Shown: positions 7,910-17,097, counted from the stretch's first letter. The stretch is 64,000 nucleotides of DNA from Tenacibaculum discolor (GCF_003664185.1 NZ_RCCS01000011.1:62001-126000), one strand, 5' to 3'. Made by a program: numbers and translations. The notes: generated from the sequence alone by a model not told the origin.

Positions 7910-8668
7910 TTATTGAGAAATAGGTCCTAAACTAAATACACCACTTTTACCGTTTTCTGATATTTCTTTCTGAGCTTCAAAATCAGGCATTAAATTAATG
8001 CTTTTGTCGTTTAAATCCCAGTCATTAGGACTTTTAAACCACCCTGCTACATTCATTTTAACTTCTATAGTAGCATTGCTTTTTAAGAGAATAGAACCAG
8101 TTTCAACTCCAAAAGAAGTATCTAGGATAGAGTCTTTTTCTTTGTCGTAAGCTCTTACAGCGTGAAAATTGTACGGATTTTCTACCCCTAAAGTGTCTTT
8201 GTATTTACCATCTAGTTGCATGAAGTGATATCCTCCACCCATCATATCTGGTACATTCCAATCAGCAGAGTTTAGGTCTGGATATACTCCGCTTTTATTA
8301 TCATCATTATTGAAACCGAAAGTAAAAAGTAGCTTATAACTTCCTTCTGATACTTTTTTAGAAAGAGCATAGGTTAAACTGTCAGGTTTACTTACATCTA
8401 TTAATTTATAACTATCAAACTTGGTTGTGTCTCCTGCTCCATTAACAAGACTAATGCGTGATATTAAATAGCGTAGTCTGCTTATAGAAAGTTTACTTCC
8501 TGTTTTGTTGGTAAACTCGGTGTTCTCTAAATCAGATTTTTCAATTACAGTTCCATCCCAGTTTTGACTAAATTTTAGTTTTACTGAAACTTCTTTTATA
8601 GACTCATCATTATCTGAGCTACAAGAAAAAAGTAATGCACTAAGAAAGAAAGTTAAAAAATATTTCAT
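7910..8668 (-). CDS. MbnP-like copper-binding lipoprotein
   Basis: A 252-residue lipoprotein (FLSALLFSC, Cys16). The mature part resembles the MbnP family: KLKFSQNWDGTVIEKSDLEN at the start, SISRLRYLISRISL in the middle, then DWNVPDMMGGGYHFMQLDGK and NFHAVRAY with candidate Trp, Met and His ligands. MbnP proteins bind copper, with one Trp converted to kynurenine by the adjacent MbnH enzyme. The gene pair with the di-heme protein downstream (7-base gap) matches that system. Which Trp would be modified cannot be told from sequence alone. Confidence 0.8.
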   Translation of the reverse strand: MKYFLTFFLSALLFSCSSDNDESIKEVSVKLKFSQNWDGTVIEKSDLENTEFTNKTGSKLSISRLRYLISRISLVNGAGDTTKFDSYKLIDVSKPDSLTYALSKKVSEGSYKLLFTFGFNNDDNKSGVYPDLNSADWNVPDMMGGGYHFMQLDGKYKDTLGVENPYNFHAVRAYDKEKDSILDTSFGVETGSILLKSNATIEVKMNVAGWFKSPNDWDLNDKSINLMPDFEAQKEISENGKSGVFSLGPISQ

Positions 8669-8671
8669 TTA

Positions 8672-9997
8672 TTATTTTAGTTTGATAATTAATAGGTCTG
8701 AAAAACCTTTGTTTGTTGTTATATCTTGATTATTGCTACTGCTTTCACCCACAGCAATAATATTTCCGTTTGTTAATTCAACAGCATCGTAACAAAAATC
8801 TATTTCTGTACCTCCAACTGTTGTTTGCCATAGAAGGTCTCCATTTGAATTAATTTTCATAATTAATGCGTCATTTTGACCTTTATTGGTAAAGTTGTTG
8901 TCAGCACTTCTAGAACTTCCAGATATTAAAAAATCTCCGTTTAATGTTTTTTTAATTGATCGACCAACATCAAAACTAGAACCTCCATAACTTCTTTGCC
9001 AAAGTAATTCACCTTGACTTGTTATTTTGATTACCCATAAATCAGCACCACCATTGTTTTGGGAAATATCTTTATCAGAGCTACGTGTATCCCCAACAAT
9101 AATAAAGTTCCCATCATTAGTTTTTGTTACTGCTCTAGCTTCATCAATTTCTGTACCACCAAAAGATTTTTCCCAAAGTAAATTTCCGCTTTTGTCAGTT
9201 TTAACAATCCAAAAGTCGTAAGAGCCTTTGTTGTTTTTTATGTCTACATCATTGCTGTCAGAAGAGCCGATTAATAGATAGCCGTTAGTAGTTTCTGCTA
9301 CATCGTAGCAAGTATCAGTGTTTGTTCCTCCAAAATATTTTCTCCATTCAATATCTCCACTAGGATTAAGCTTAATCCCCCAGTAGTCTCCACCAGCATG
9401 CTTTGCTGCTTGTTTTGAATTTCCTAAACCACCTGATGCTGTAACGTCAAGAATACCTCCAATAAAATAACCACCATCAGAAGTTTGAATGATAGAAAAA
9501 CCTTGGTCAACTCCTGAGAAACCAGTAGTTTTTTTCCAGATTATTGTACCATTACTATCTAGCTTGAGAATCCAAACATCATCAAACCCTTCGTTTGTAT
9601 CTACGTCTCCGTCATCACTTTTTCCGTAACCAACAATAGCAAAGCCATTATCATTTGTTTGAATAATTTTAAATGCTTTGTCGTCTTTTGAATCTCCATA
9701 GGTCTTTTGCCATTGAAGATTGTTATTTGCATCAAATTTTAAAAGCCAAAAATCATATTGAATTGTATTTCGAGTGGTTTCTATATCTCCATCAATACTC
9801 TGAGTATATCCAGCGACAATATAGCCGCCATCGGAAGTACTTATTACACTTCTGCCACTTTCGTTTACAGAACCTCCAAGAGTTTTGACTAAGCTGACTT
9901 CAGGAGTTTTTGATGAGGAATTAAAACGTATGCCATCATCTTTACTACAACTGTAAATAGTTAATATAAAAAGTAATAGTGAAAGTTGCTTGAGCAT
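8672..9997 (-). CDS. Surface lipoprotein with seven or eight ~50-residue repeats (beta-propeller-like)
   Basis: A 441-residue lipoprotein (LTIYSC, Cys about 17) made almost entirely of repeats. The pattern is GGT-x2-D-x(7)-T-x-DGGYIVAG-x-T-x-S-x-DGD, followed by D-x-W-x-x-KLD-x-x-G-x-x-LW-x-K-x-x-GG. The regular alternation of Trp, Gly-Gly and Asp-rich turns suggests a beta-propeller exposed at the cell surface. I know such repeats in Bacteroidota but not their ligand. It is second in the operon, with no gap to the gene before it and 3 bases to the MbnP-like gene. Confidence 0.75.
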   Translation of the reverse strand: MLKQLSLLLFILTIYSCSKDDGIRFNSSSKTPEVSLVKTLGGSVNESGRSVISTSDGGYIVAGYTQSIDGDIETTRNTIQYDFWLLKFDANNNLQWQKTYGDSKDDKAFKIIQTNDNGFAIVGYGKSDDGDVDTNEGFDDVWILKLDSNGTIIWKKTTGFSGVDQGFSIIQTSDGGYFIGGILDVTASGGLGNSKQAAKHAGGDYWGIKLNPSGDIEWRKYFGGTNTDTCYDVAETTNGYLLIGSSDSNDVDIKNNKGSYDFWIVKTDKSGNLLWEKSFGGTEIDEARAVTKTNDGNFIIVGDTRSSDKDISQNNGGADLWVIKITSQGELLWQRSYGGSSFDVGRSIKKTLNGDFLISGSSRSADNNFTNKGQNDALIMKINSNGDLLWQTTVGGTEIDFCYDAVELTNGNIIAVGESSSNNQDITTNKGFSDLLIIKLK

Positions 9998-11206
9998 TTA
10001 TTGTTTTTTAAGAATAAATAAACCTCTATTAATATCACTCACAACAACTTTTCCACTTTTTAGGAATGGGTATACACTCCAAACTCCATTAAAGTCTGCA
10101 TTGTTATTTTCTGGATGAGTATCAAAATATCCTACCTCAGAAATGTTTTTACTTTCAATACTGGAAACATCAATAAAGCGTACTCCAGCGTTATAGTTTG
10201 CTAAATAAATAGTACTACCATTAATATATCCATTATGATCAATAGCTTTTGTAGGTCCTGTGTATGTAAAATGTTGTTTTGGGTTGTCTAAATCAGAAAA
10301 ATCAAAAATAATTGTTCTTGTGTTATTTCCGAATTTTTGCTCATCTAATTCATCTCCTAAAATAAAATATTTTTGATCTTCAGTAAACCAACCTTGATGT
10401 GTATAACCAACGTTTGAATATGATATTTTAGAAATGTTTACAGGGTTAGACTTATCGGTGATGTCTACAATAACAACTTCATTTTCGTTACTCCCTATTA
10501 ATATTTCTCTGCCTGTATAGTCTGTGTCTGGTCCATTATAGGTTACTGCTTGCGCATCATGGCTGTAGTTGTCCATTCCCCAACCACCTTCACTTATTGG
10601 GTTTAGAGGGTTTTGTATGTTGATAAACAAAGGGCCTCCTTTATAAGTTCCCGCTTTATTTGTACCAACAGGGTAAGCATAACCTGATTTTTCATTAATA
10701 ACTATGTTATGAGCGCTACCAAAATCAGTAAAGTGTTTATCTGCTGTAAATGTAATTGGAGGGTTTGAAACGTTTCTAAGCTTTGTTAGGTCAAATACCT
10801 GCATGCCATGGTTTGTTGCTTCACTAACAATAAAAGCATAATTGTTATAAACTTTCACATCCCACCAATCCTCACTTATAGTTGCTGTAGGGAGTTTACC
10901 TAAATAAACAGGATTTTCTGTATCCGTAATGTCTACAAAAACAGTTCCGTTGTCTACACACATAATAGCGTATTCTTTATTGGTTGCTTCATCGGTCCAT
11001 CCCCAGCAATCACTTCCACTAATTGCATTAAAAGTACTTAGTGGAATATTCAATAACAAATCATAGTTGTCACAAGGGTAAATTCCAGCTTTACCATTAG
11101 AACAGGTACTTTTATTGGTTTCTATTGGGGTTTCATTTGAAGATGACGAGCAAGAAGTTAAAAACAACATCCCAGCTAAAACAAATAGAATTTTAAAGTT
11201 TTTCAT
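9998..11206 (-). CDS. Choice-of-anchor B family lipoprotein with LVIVD-type repeats
   Basis: A 402-residue lipoprotein (MLFLTSC, Cys about 19) with LVIVD-type propeller repeats: VFVDITDTENPVYLGKLPTA, GMQVFDLTKLRNVSNPP, EVVIVDITDKSNPVNISKI and VRFIDVSS. The SHDAQAVTYNGPDTDYTGREI motif is typical of choice-of-anchor B proteins, whose anchoring differs between phyla (here a lipid). Function is unknown. It is the first gene of the operon leading to the MbnP/MbnH pair. Its stop codon directly abuts the next start. Confidence 0.8.
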   Translation of the reverse strand: MKNFKILFVLAGMLFLTSCSSSSNETPIETNKSTCSNGKAGIYPCDNYDLLLNIPLSTFNAISGSDCWGWTDEATNKEYAIMCVDNGTVFVDITDTENPVYLGKLPTATISEDWWDVKVYNNYAFIVSEATNHGMQVFDLTKLRNVSNPPITFTADKHFTDFGSAHNIVINEKSGYAYPVGTNKAGTYKGGPLFINIQNPLNPISEGGWGMDNYSHDAQAVTYNGPDTDYTGREILIGSNENEVVIVDITDKSNPVNISKISYSNVGYTHQGWFTEDQKYFILGDELDEQKFGNNTRTIIFDFSDLDNPKQHFTYTGPTKAIDHNGYINGSTIYLANYNAGVRFIDVSSIESKNISEVGYFDTHPENNNADFNGVWSVYPFLKSGKVVVSDINRGLFILKKQ

Positions 11207-11333
11207 AAATCGGGGTTTAAAATCACTAAATTAAGTAATTAACTATTTATATAACATACAAAAACTGCAAAACCCTATTTTTATTTTGTATAGATTACCT
11301 TAAGCAAAATAGTTCTTTTTGTTAGTTAGTCGT

Positions 11334-11341
11334 TATCTTTG
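11334..11341 (+). promoter_or_regulatory. -7 promoter element of thiL
   Basis: TATCTTTG matches the TAnnTTTG consensus. It ends 5 bases before the ATG at 11346, so the transcript would be almost leaderless, and this decides against the upstream TTG start at 11319. Confidence 0.65.
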
Positions 11342-11345
11342 CAGC

Positions 11346-12395
11346 ATGTTAGAAGATAAAAATCAAGAAAGAACTTCGTTAGCTGAGCTTGGAGAGTTTG
11401 GGTTAATAAACCATTTAACAAAGCATTTTAAAATGTATCATTCTTCAACAGTTAAAGGTGTGGGAGATGATGCAGCTGTAATTAGTGCATCAGATAAAGA
11501 AACTGTAATAACTACAGATTTATTAGTTGAAGGTGTACATTTCGATTTGAGTTATATGCCTCTTAAGCATTTAGGATACAAAGCGGTAATGGTTAATTTA
11601 TCAGATGTGTATGCAATGAATGCTGATGCAGAACAAATTACAGTGTCAATTGCAGTTTCTAATCGTTTTCCATTAGAAGCTATAGAAGAATTATATGCAG
11701 GAATACAATTAGCCTGTGATACATATAAAGTAGATTTGGTTGGAGGAGATACTACATCTTCAACAAAAGGAATTTTAATTTCTGTTACAGCTATTGGTAA
11801 AGCCAACAAAGAAGATGTTGTATATAGAAATGGAGCTAAGGCTACTGATTTAATTGTTGTTTCGGGTGATTTAGGAGGAGCGTATTTAGGTTTACAAGTA
11901 TTGGAGCGTGAAAAGCAAGTTTTCCAGGTAAACCCTCAAAATCAACCAGACTTAGATAAATATACCTATATAATAGAACGTCAGTTAAAGCCAGAGGCGC
12001 GTAAAGATATTCCTAAGTTATTAGAGGAGTTAGAAGTAAAACCAACTTCTATGATTGATATTTCTGATGGATTATCTTCTGAAATTATGCATATCTGTAC
12101 ACAGAGTAAAACAGGATGTAAGATTTATGAAGACAAGTTGCCATTAGACCCTCAAGTAATTTCTACTTCTGAAGAGTTTAATATGGATAGTACTATGATA
12201 GCTTTAAGTGGTGGAGAAGATTATGAGTTATTATTTACGGTTTCTATAGATGATTATGATAAAATAAAGGGAAATCCTAACTTAACAGTTATTGGTCATA
12301 TTACCGAAGAAAATGAAGGAATGAATTTGGTAACACGTGCTAATCAGGAAATTGAGTTAAAAGCACAAGGTTGGAATTCTTTTAGTAAAGAGTAG
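11346..12395 (+). CDS. thiL: Thiamine-monophosphate kinase
   Basis: A 349-residue ThiL of the PurM/ThiL/SelD superfamily. It phosphorylates thiamine phosphate to thiamine diphosphate in the cytoplasm, the last step of vitamin B1 synthesis. Visible motifs are GVGDDAAVI, TTDLLVEGVHFDLSYM, NLSDVYAMNA, VGGDTTSS, MIDISDGLSSE and SGGEDYELLFT. I start at ATG 11346 (MLEDKNQ) because the promoter element overlaps the longer TTG-started frame. It is monocistronic, with a strong terminator at 12416-12440. Confidence 0.95.
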   Translation: MLEDKNQERTSLAELGEFGLINHLTKHFKMYHSSTVKGVGDDAAVISASDKETVITTDLLVEGVHFDLSYMPLKHLGYKAVMVNLSDVYAMNADAEQITVSIAVSNRFPLEAIEELYAGIQLACDTYKVDLVGGDTTSSTKGILISVTAIGKANKEDVVYRNGAKATDLIVVSGDLGGAYLGLQVLEREKQVFQVNPQNQPDLDKYTYIIERQLKPEARKDIPKLLEELEVKPTSMIDISDGLSSEIMHICTQSKTGCKIYEDKLPLDPQVISTSEEFNMDSTMIALSGGEDYELLFTVSIDDYDKIKGNPNLTVIGHITEENEGMNLVTRANQEIELKAQGWNSFSKE

Positions 12396-12415
12396 ACAAT
12401 AAACATAATATAATA

Positions 12416-12440
12416 AGCACCCAAATTTGGGTGCTTTTTT
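12416..12440 (+). terminator. thiL terminator
   Basis: AGCACCCAAA and TTTGGGTGCT (12416-12435) form a perfect hairpin followed by a T-run, 20 bases after the thiL stop. Confidence 0.9.
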
Positions 12441-12533
12441 AGTTTTAAAATTATTGTAGAATAAAAAAGCTGGTATAAAAATTGTATATTAGTCAGATAG
12501 TAAAAAGAATATTAACAAAAATCAAAAAAGAGA

Positions 12534-13004
12534 ATGGGAATTTTTTCATTTATTAAAAACGCCGGAGCAAAAGTTTTCGGTATCGGAAAAACAACTGAAG
12601 AAGAAGCTGCTGATAAAGCTGCAAAATTAGTAGATGCTGTAAATAAACTGGAGCTTTCTGTTGAAAATTTAGCTATTAATGTAGATGATGATAAAGCTAC
12701 AGTAGCAGGAGTAGCAGAAGATTTAGCTACTAAAGAAAAAGTAGTTTTAGTGGTAGGAAATACAGAAGGTATTGCTTCTGTAGAAGATAACATGACAGTT
12801 AAAGAGGTTGAGGTTATCGAAGAAGCTGCTATGGCTCAGTTCCATACAGTAGTAAGTGGAGATTCATTAAGTAAAATTGCAAAAGAATTTTATGGTGATG
12901 CTATGAAGTACCCAGTAATTTTTGAAGCAAACAAACCAATGCTTACTCATCCTGATAAAATTTACCCAGGACAAGTATTAAGAATACCACCTTTAGTGGA
13001 CTAA
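12534..13004 (+). CDS. BON-LysM protein, Kbp/YgaU-like
   Basis: A 156-residue protein without a signal peptide. It has an amphipathic N-terminus (GIFSFIKNAGAKVFG), a BON domain at about 35-90 with LVVGNTEGIASVEDNMTV, and a C-terminal LysM domain at about 103-154 (FHTVVSGDSLSKIAKEFYGD to KIYPGQVLRIPPL). The architecture and end sequence closely match Escherichia coli Kbp (YgaU), a cytoplasmic potassium-binding protein linked to stress. A potassium role here is inferred from that likeness. It is monocistronic, with a hairpin terminator downstream. Confidence 0.88.
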   Translation: MGIFSFIKNAGAKVFGIGKTTEEEAADKAAKLVDAVNKLELSVENLAINVDDDKATVAGVAEDLATKEKVVLVVGNTEGIASVEDNMTVKEVEVIEEAAMAQFHTVVSGDSLSKIAKEFYGDAMKYPVIFEANKPMLTHPDKIYPGQVLRIPPLVD

Positions 13005-13030
13005 TCAAAAGTTAATCAACCAAAGGGAAA

Positions 13031-13056
13031 AGCACTGCATTTGCAGTGCTTTTTTA
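13031..13056 (+). terminator. Terminator of the BON-LysM gene
   Basis: AGCACTGC (13031-13038) pairs with GCAGTGCT (13043-13050) around ATTT, followed by seven T. Confidence 0.9.
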
Positions 13057-13156
13057 ATTTATATAAGTAGGTATTTAAAGGTGAGTGTAGGATAAAATAG
13101 TAGTAAAAAAGAATAAAATTATCATCATCTTTGCACCTGTTTTTAAAACCATAAAA

Positions 13157-14056
13157 ATGAACCAAAGAGCGTTAGCACTTACTGCGGCATCTATTGCGAC
13201 ACTTATCTACGGAGTTACTTTTACTGTTGCTAAGGAAGTGATGGAAGGATATATTCAACCTTTTGGTTTTATATTACTTCGTGTCGGAGGAGCTGCCTTG
13301 ATTTTTTGGTTATTAGGGTTTTTCGTAAAATCACCATCTATTGAAAAAGAAGATTACAAAAGAGTGGCAATGGCTGCTTTTTTTGGAATTGCTTTTAATA
13401 TGCTAACTTTTTTTAAGGGACTAAGTTATACTACACCAATCAATGCATCGGTAATGATGGTAACTACGCCTATTTTAGTGTTGATTTTTGCGAGTATTCT
13501 TTTAAAAGAGAAACTAATTTTAAGAAAAATTGTAGGGGTTATTGTTGGTATGATAGGAGCCATAATTTTAATAGCTTATGGAAATCCACTTAAAGGAGAT
13601 GCAACTAATATGGTTTTAGGGAATTTTTTAGTATTTATTAATGCAGCATCATATGGTATGTATTTAGTTGTTACCAAAAAACTAATAGCAAAATATAACC
13701 CTATTGTTTTTGTAAAGTGGTTATATCTATTTGGATTAATAATGGTACTTCCTTTTGGTTTTTTTGAATTGTTAGAAGTACAATGGCAAACAATGCCAAT
13801 GTCAATTTTCTTAAAAGCAGGTTTTGTGGTGTTATTTACTACTTGTATTACATACTTGTTTAACTTATTTGCATTATCAAAACTTAAACCAACTACAGTA
13901 AGTGTTTTTATGTATTTGCAACCTGTAGTAGCTGCTATTTATGCATTAATAGTAGGAAGCGATCATTTAGATATGGTTAAAATAGGGGCAGCATTATTAA
14001 TCTTTTTAGGAGTATTTTTAGTAACCAAACGCCCAACAGAAACTCCCAATAAATAA
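13157..14056 (+). CDS. EamA/DMT-family permease
   Basis: A 299-residue inner-membrane protein with about ten hydrophobic helices arranged as two EamA repeats (about 7-140 and 155-290). PINASVMMVTTPILVLIFA closes the first half, and PTTVSVFMYLQPVVAAIYAL is the matching part of the second. The drug/metabolite transporter superfamily exports amino acids, metabolites or drugs; the substrate is not deducible. A near-consensus -7 box (CATCTTTG, 13126-13133) precedes it. The yicC promoter follows immediately after the stop. Confidence 0.88.
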   Translation: MNQRALALTAASIATLIYGVTFTVAKEVMEGYIQPFGFILLRVGGAALIFWLLGFFVKSPSIEKEDYKRVAMAAFFGIAFNMLTFFKGLSYTTPINASVMMVTTPILVLIFASILLKEKLILRKIVGVIVGMIGAIILIAYGNPLKGDATNMVLGNFLVFINAASYGMYLVVTKKLIAKYNPIVFVKWLYLFGLIMVLPFGFFELLEVQWQTMPMSIFLKAGFVVLFTTCITYLFNLFALSKLKPTTVSVFMYLQPVVAAIYALIVGSDHLDMVKIGAALLIFLGVFLVTKRPTETPNK

Positions 14057-14059
14057 ACG

Positions 14060-14067
14060 TATCTTTG
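14060..14067 (+). promoter_or_regulatory. -7 promoter element of yicC-gmk-nadD
   Basis: TATCTTTG, a perfect TAnnTTTG match, lies 20 bases before the yicC start and right after the EamA stop codon. Confidence 0.7.
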
Positions 14068-14087
14068 CGGATTATTAAACCGAAGTT

Positions 14088-14954
14088 ATGATACAGTCAA
14101 TGACGGGTTACGGTAAATCCGTACTACATTTACCCTCTAAAAAAGTAACAATCGAAATTAAATCTTTAAACAGTAAAAATTTAGATTTAAATACAAGAAT
14201 TCCTTCATATTATAGAGAAAAGGAGTTAAGTGTTCGAAAAAAACTAGCAAGCAATTTAGTACGTGGTAAAGTAGACTTCTCTATTTATGTAGAAATGACT
14301 GCAGATGAAACTTCAACTACTGTAAATACAGGTGTAGTACGAGAGTACATGCAACAATTAAGAAATGTAACTCAAGTAGGAACTTCTGATGATGTTGAGT
14401 TAATGAAAATGGCTGTTAGAATGCCAGATGCATTAAAAACTGAACGTGAAGAGTTAGATGAAGAAGAATGGAAGCAAATTGAAGCTCATATTGATGAGGC
14501 TTTAAAAGAAATTATCCAATATAGAACTGACGAAGCAAAATCGTTAGAAGAAGATTTTAAAACCAGAATATTAAATATTCAATCAGCTTTAGAAGAAGTT
14601 AAAAAGTTAGACGGTGATAGAATTGAGCATGTTAAGGAGCGTTTACAAAAAGCGTTGACTGATTTAAAAGTTGAGGTTGATGAAAATCGTTTTGAACAAG
14701 AGCTAATCTACTATTTAGAAAAGTTAGATATTAACGAAGAAAAAGTACGTTTAGCTAATCACTTAGAATATTTCTTGCAGCAATTAGCAACTCAAGATTC
14801 AAATGGAAAAAAATTAGGATTTATTGTGCAGGAAATTGGAAGAGAAATCAACACAACAGGATCAAAAGCTAATTTTGCACCAATGCAAAAATTAGTTATC
14901 CAAATGAAAGACGAGTTAGAAAAAATAAAAGAGCAAATTTTAAACGTTTTATAA
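14088..14954 (+). CDS. yicC: YicC/YloC-family endoribonuclease
   Basis: A 288-residue protein of the YicC/YloC family, now known as endoribonucleases involved in small-RNA turnover. It has the diagnostic N-terminus MIQSMTGYGKS, IEIKSLNSKNLDLNTRIPS in the first domain, and the C-terminal EIGREINTTGSKANFAPMQK. Length is typical. It lies 2 bases upstream of gmk, the usual neighbour in many phyla, and shares its promoter with gmk and nadD. Confidence 0.94.
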   Translation: MIQSMTGYGKSVLHLPSKKVTIEIKSLNSKNLDLNTRIPSYYREKELSVRKKLASNLVRGKVDFSIYVEMTADETSTTVNTGVVREYMQQLRNVTQVGTSDDVELMKMAVRMPDALKTEREELDEEEWKQIEAHIDEALKEIIQYRTDEAKSLEEDFKTRILNIQSALEEVKKLDGDRIEHVKERLQKALTDLKVEVDENRFEQELIYYLEKLDINEEKVRLANHLEYFLQQLATQDSNGKKLGFIVQEIGREINTTGSKANFAPMQKLVIQMKDELEKIKEQILNVL

Positions 14955-14956
14955 AA

Positions 14957-15559
14957 ATGTCGAAAGATTTTAAAGGGAAATTATTTGTGTTTTCAGCACC
15001 ATCAGGTTCAGGTAAAACCACTATTGTACGTCATTTATTGGCGCAAGAACGTTTTAATTTGGAGTTTTCTATCTCTGCTACATCTAGAGCACCAAGAGGA
15101 GAAGAAGTTGATGGAAAAGATTATTATTTTATATCAGCAAAAGAGTTCAAGCAGAAAATAAAAAATGATGAGTTTTTAGAGTGGGAAGAAGTATATCGTG
15201 ATAACTTTTATGGAACTTTAAAAACTGAAGTTGAACGAATTTGGGCACAAGGAAAACATGTAATTTTTGATATTGATGTAGTTGGAGGTTTACGTATTAA
15301 GAAGAAATTTCCAGAAGAAACCTTAGCTGTTTTTGTAAAGCCACCTAGTGTTGATGAATTGAAAATTCGTTTGAAGAAAAGAAGTACTGAAAGTGAAGAT
15401 AAAATTAACATGCGTATTGCTAAAGCATCAGTAGAATTAGCAACAGCACCACAGTTTGATAAAATCATTAAAAATTACGATTTACCAGTTGCTTTACAAG
15501 AAGCAGAAGATTTAGTAGATGATTTTTTAGGAATAGAAAAGGAAGTGAAAAACGGATAA
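14957..15559 (+). CDS. gmk: Guanylate kinase
   Basis: A 200-residue cytoplasmic enzyme converting GMP to GDP with ATP. The P-loop is APSGSGKTT (about residues 14-22), followed by the GMP-binding region SATSRAPRGEEVDGKDYYF and FLEWEEVYRDNFYGTL. Length is normal for the family. It lies between yicC (2 bases) and nadD (24 bases). Confidence 0.97.
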   Translation: MSKDFKGKLFVFSAPSGSGKTTIVRHLLAQERFNLEFSISATSRAPRGEEVDGKDYYFISAKEFKQKIKNDEFLEWEEVYRDNFYGTLKTEVERIWAQGKHVIFDIDVVGGLRIKKKFPEETLAVFVKPPSVDELKIRLKKRSTESEDKINMRIAKASVELATAPQFDKIIKNYDLPVALQEAEDLVDDFLGIEKEVKNG

Positions 15560-15583
15560 AGAATAAGTCTAGTATCAATAAAT

Positions 15584-16168
15584 ATGAAAAACATCGGATT
15601 ATACTTCGGAACTTTTAATCCAATTCATATTGGGCACTTAATCATAGCCAATCACCTAGTTGAAAACTCAGATTTAGATGAAATCTGGATGGTTGTTACG
15701 CCTCATAACCCTTTTAAAAAGAAAAGCTCACTGTTAGAGAATCATCATCGTTTAGAAATGGTGTATTTAGCAACTGCGGAATATGAGAAAATTCAACCAT
15801 CAGATATTGAGTTTAACCTACCACAACCAAATTATACTATAAACACATTAGTTCATATTTCAGAAAAGTTTCCTAATTATAAGTTTTGTTTAATCATGGG
15901 AGAAGACAATCTGAAAAGTTTACATAAATGGAAGAACTATGAAGTTATTTTAGAAGATTATGATATTTATGTTTACCCAAGAGTATCAAACGGCGTGGTA
16001 GAAAATCAATTTAAAGATCATAAGAAAATTCACAGAGTAGAAGCTCCTATTGTACAAATATCTTCAACCATGATTCGCAATGCTATAAATGAAGGAAAAA
16101 ACTGTAAACCTTTGTTGTCTGATAAGGTGTGGAAGTATATAGATGAGATGAATTTTTATAAAAAATAG
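15584..16168 (+). CDS. nadD: Nicotinate-nucleotide adenylyltransferase
   Basis: A 194-residue nucleotidyltransferase that adenylates nicotinate mononucleotide during NAD synthesis. It shows GLYFGTFNPIHIGHLIIAN with the (H/T)xGH motif, the VTPHNPFKK substrate loop, and the C-terminal ISSTMIRNAINEGK (the SSTxxR motif of this superfamily). It is the third gene of the yicC-gmk-nadD unit. Confidence 0.95.
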   Translation: MKNIGLYFGTFNPIHIGHLIIANHLVENSDLDEIWMVVTPHNPFKKKSSLLENHHRLEMVYLATAEYEKIQPSDIEFNLPQPNYTINTLVHISEKFPNYKFCLIMGEDNLKSLHKWKNYEVILEDYDIYVYPRVSNGVVENQFKDHKKIHRVEAPIVQISSTMIRNAINEGKNCKPLLSDKVWKYIDEMNFYKK

Positions 16169-16187
16169 TTTCGCCGTTTTTTCGTTG

Positions 16188-16195
16188 TATATTTG
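16188..16195 (+). promoter_or_regulatory. -7 promoter element of the M23 peptidase gene
   Basis: TATATTTG matches TAnnTTTG and lies 21 bases upstream of the GTG start at 16217. Confidence 0.6.
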
Positions 16196-16216
16196 AAATC
16201 CAAACAAATATAAGAC

Positions 16217-17080
16217 GTGGCAAAAAATAAAAAAAAGCGAAAGCTTAAACAAAAACTTACGGATAAATATCGCTTAGTAATTATAAATGAAGATACGTTT
16301 CAAGAACGGTTTTCTTTAAAGTTATCACGGTTAAACGTTTTTGTATTTGGAGGAGTATTTTCTGTACTTCTTATTGTACTTACCACTTTGTTAATTGCAT
16401 TCACAGGTATACGAGAATACATACCAGGATACTCTTCAACAGCTTTAAAAAAGAAAGCCACTCGATTAACATATGAGACAGATTCGTTAAAAACTAGGTT
16501 GTCGGTTCTTGAAGGTTATACAAAAGCTTTAAAGCCTGTTTTAACAGGAGAAATAGAGCCAGAAAAGATAGACTCTATAACAAAAGAAATGAAAACGATA
16601 GCTTTTGATGAAAGTAAATTACAAGCATCAAAGGAGGATTCTTTGTTTAGAGAAAAAGTTGAGAGTAAAGACTTATTTCCTTTGTATAATGGAGGAGCAA
16701 ATAGAGTTAAAAATGTATTCTTTTCCCCATTAACAGGAAGCATTTCGCAACCATTTGATGTTAATGATAAACATTATGCGATCGATATTGTAGCAAAAAC
16801 AGGTACACCTGTAAAAGCTGTTGCAGACGGTACGGTTATTTTAGCAGAATGGACAGCAGAAACAGGATATGTAATAACCATACAACATTCTAACGAGTTT
16901 ATTTCAGTTTATAAGCATAACGGAACCTTATTAAAACAACAAGGAGATGTTGTAAAATCGGGAGAAGCAATTGCAAGCGTAGGTTCTACAGGAGAACTAA
17001 CCACAGGCCCTCATTTACATTTTGAGTTGTGGAATAACGGATTTCCAGTAAATCCAACAAACTATATAGATTTTCAGTAA
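16217..17080 (+). CDS. M23-family metallopeptidase, membrane anchored
   Basis: A 287-residue protein read from a GTG codon; the basic start (MAKNKKKRKLKQ) and absence of a nearby ATG support it. It has one transmembrane helix at about 39-65, a coiled segment at about 75-130, and a C-terminal LytM/M23 domain. Zinc ligands are visible in HYAIDIV (HxxxD) and GPHLHFELW (HxH). It probably trims or regulates periplasmic peptidoglycan at the inner membrane. It is followed 17 bases later by a GH3 gene. Confidence 0.92.
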   Translation: MAKNKKKRKLKQKLTDKYRLVIINEDTFQERFSLKLSRLNVFVFGGVFSVLLIVLTTLLIAFTGIREYIPGYSSTALKKKATRLTYETDSLKTRLSVLEGYTKALKPVLTGEIEPEKIDSITKEMKTIAFDESKLQASKEDSLFREKVESKDLFPLYNGGANRVKNVFFSPLTGSISQPFDVNDKHYAIDIVAKTGTPVKAVADGTVILAEWTAETGYVITIQHSNEFISVYKHNGTLLKQQGDVVKSGEAIASVGSTGELTTGPHLHFELWNNGFPVNPTNYIDFQ

Positions 17081-17097
17081 AAAAGAAAAAAAAGAGA

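Noticed and set aside
11319-11345. Upstream extension of thiL to a TTG start
   Set aside because: The extension overlaps the perfect -7 element at 11334-11341; the ATG at 11346 fits ThiL homologues.
12512-12793. Minus-strand open frame of 93 codons inside the BON-LysM gene
   Set aside because: It is antisense to a clear BON-LysM coding region, has a Ser/Ala/Thr-rich low-complexity translation and no promoter or start signal of its own.
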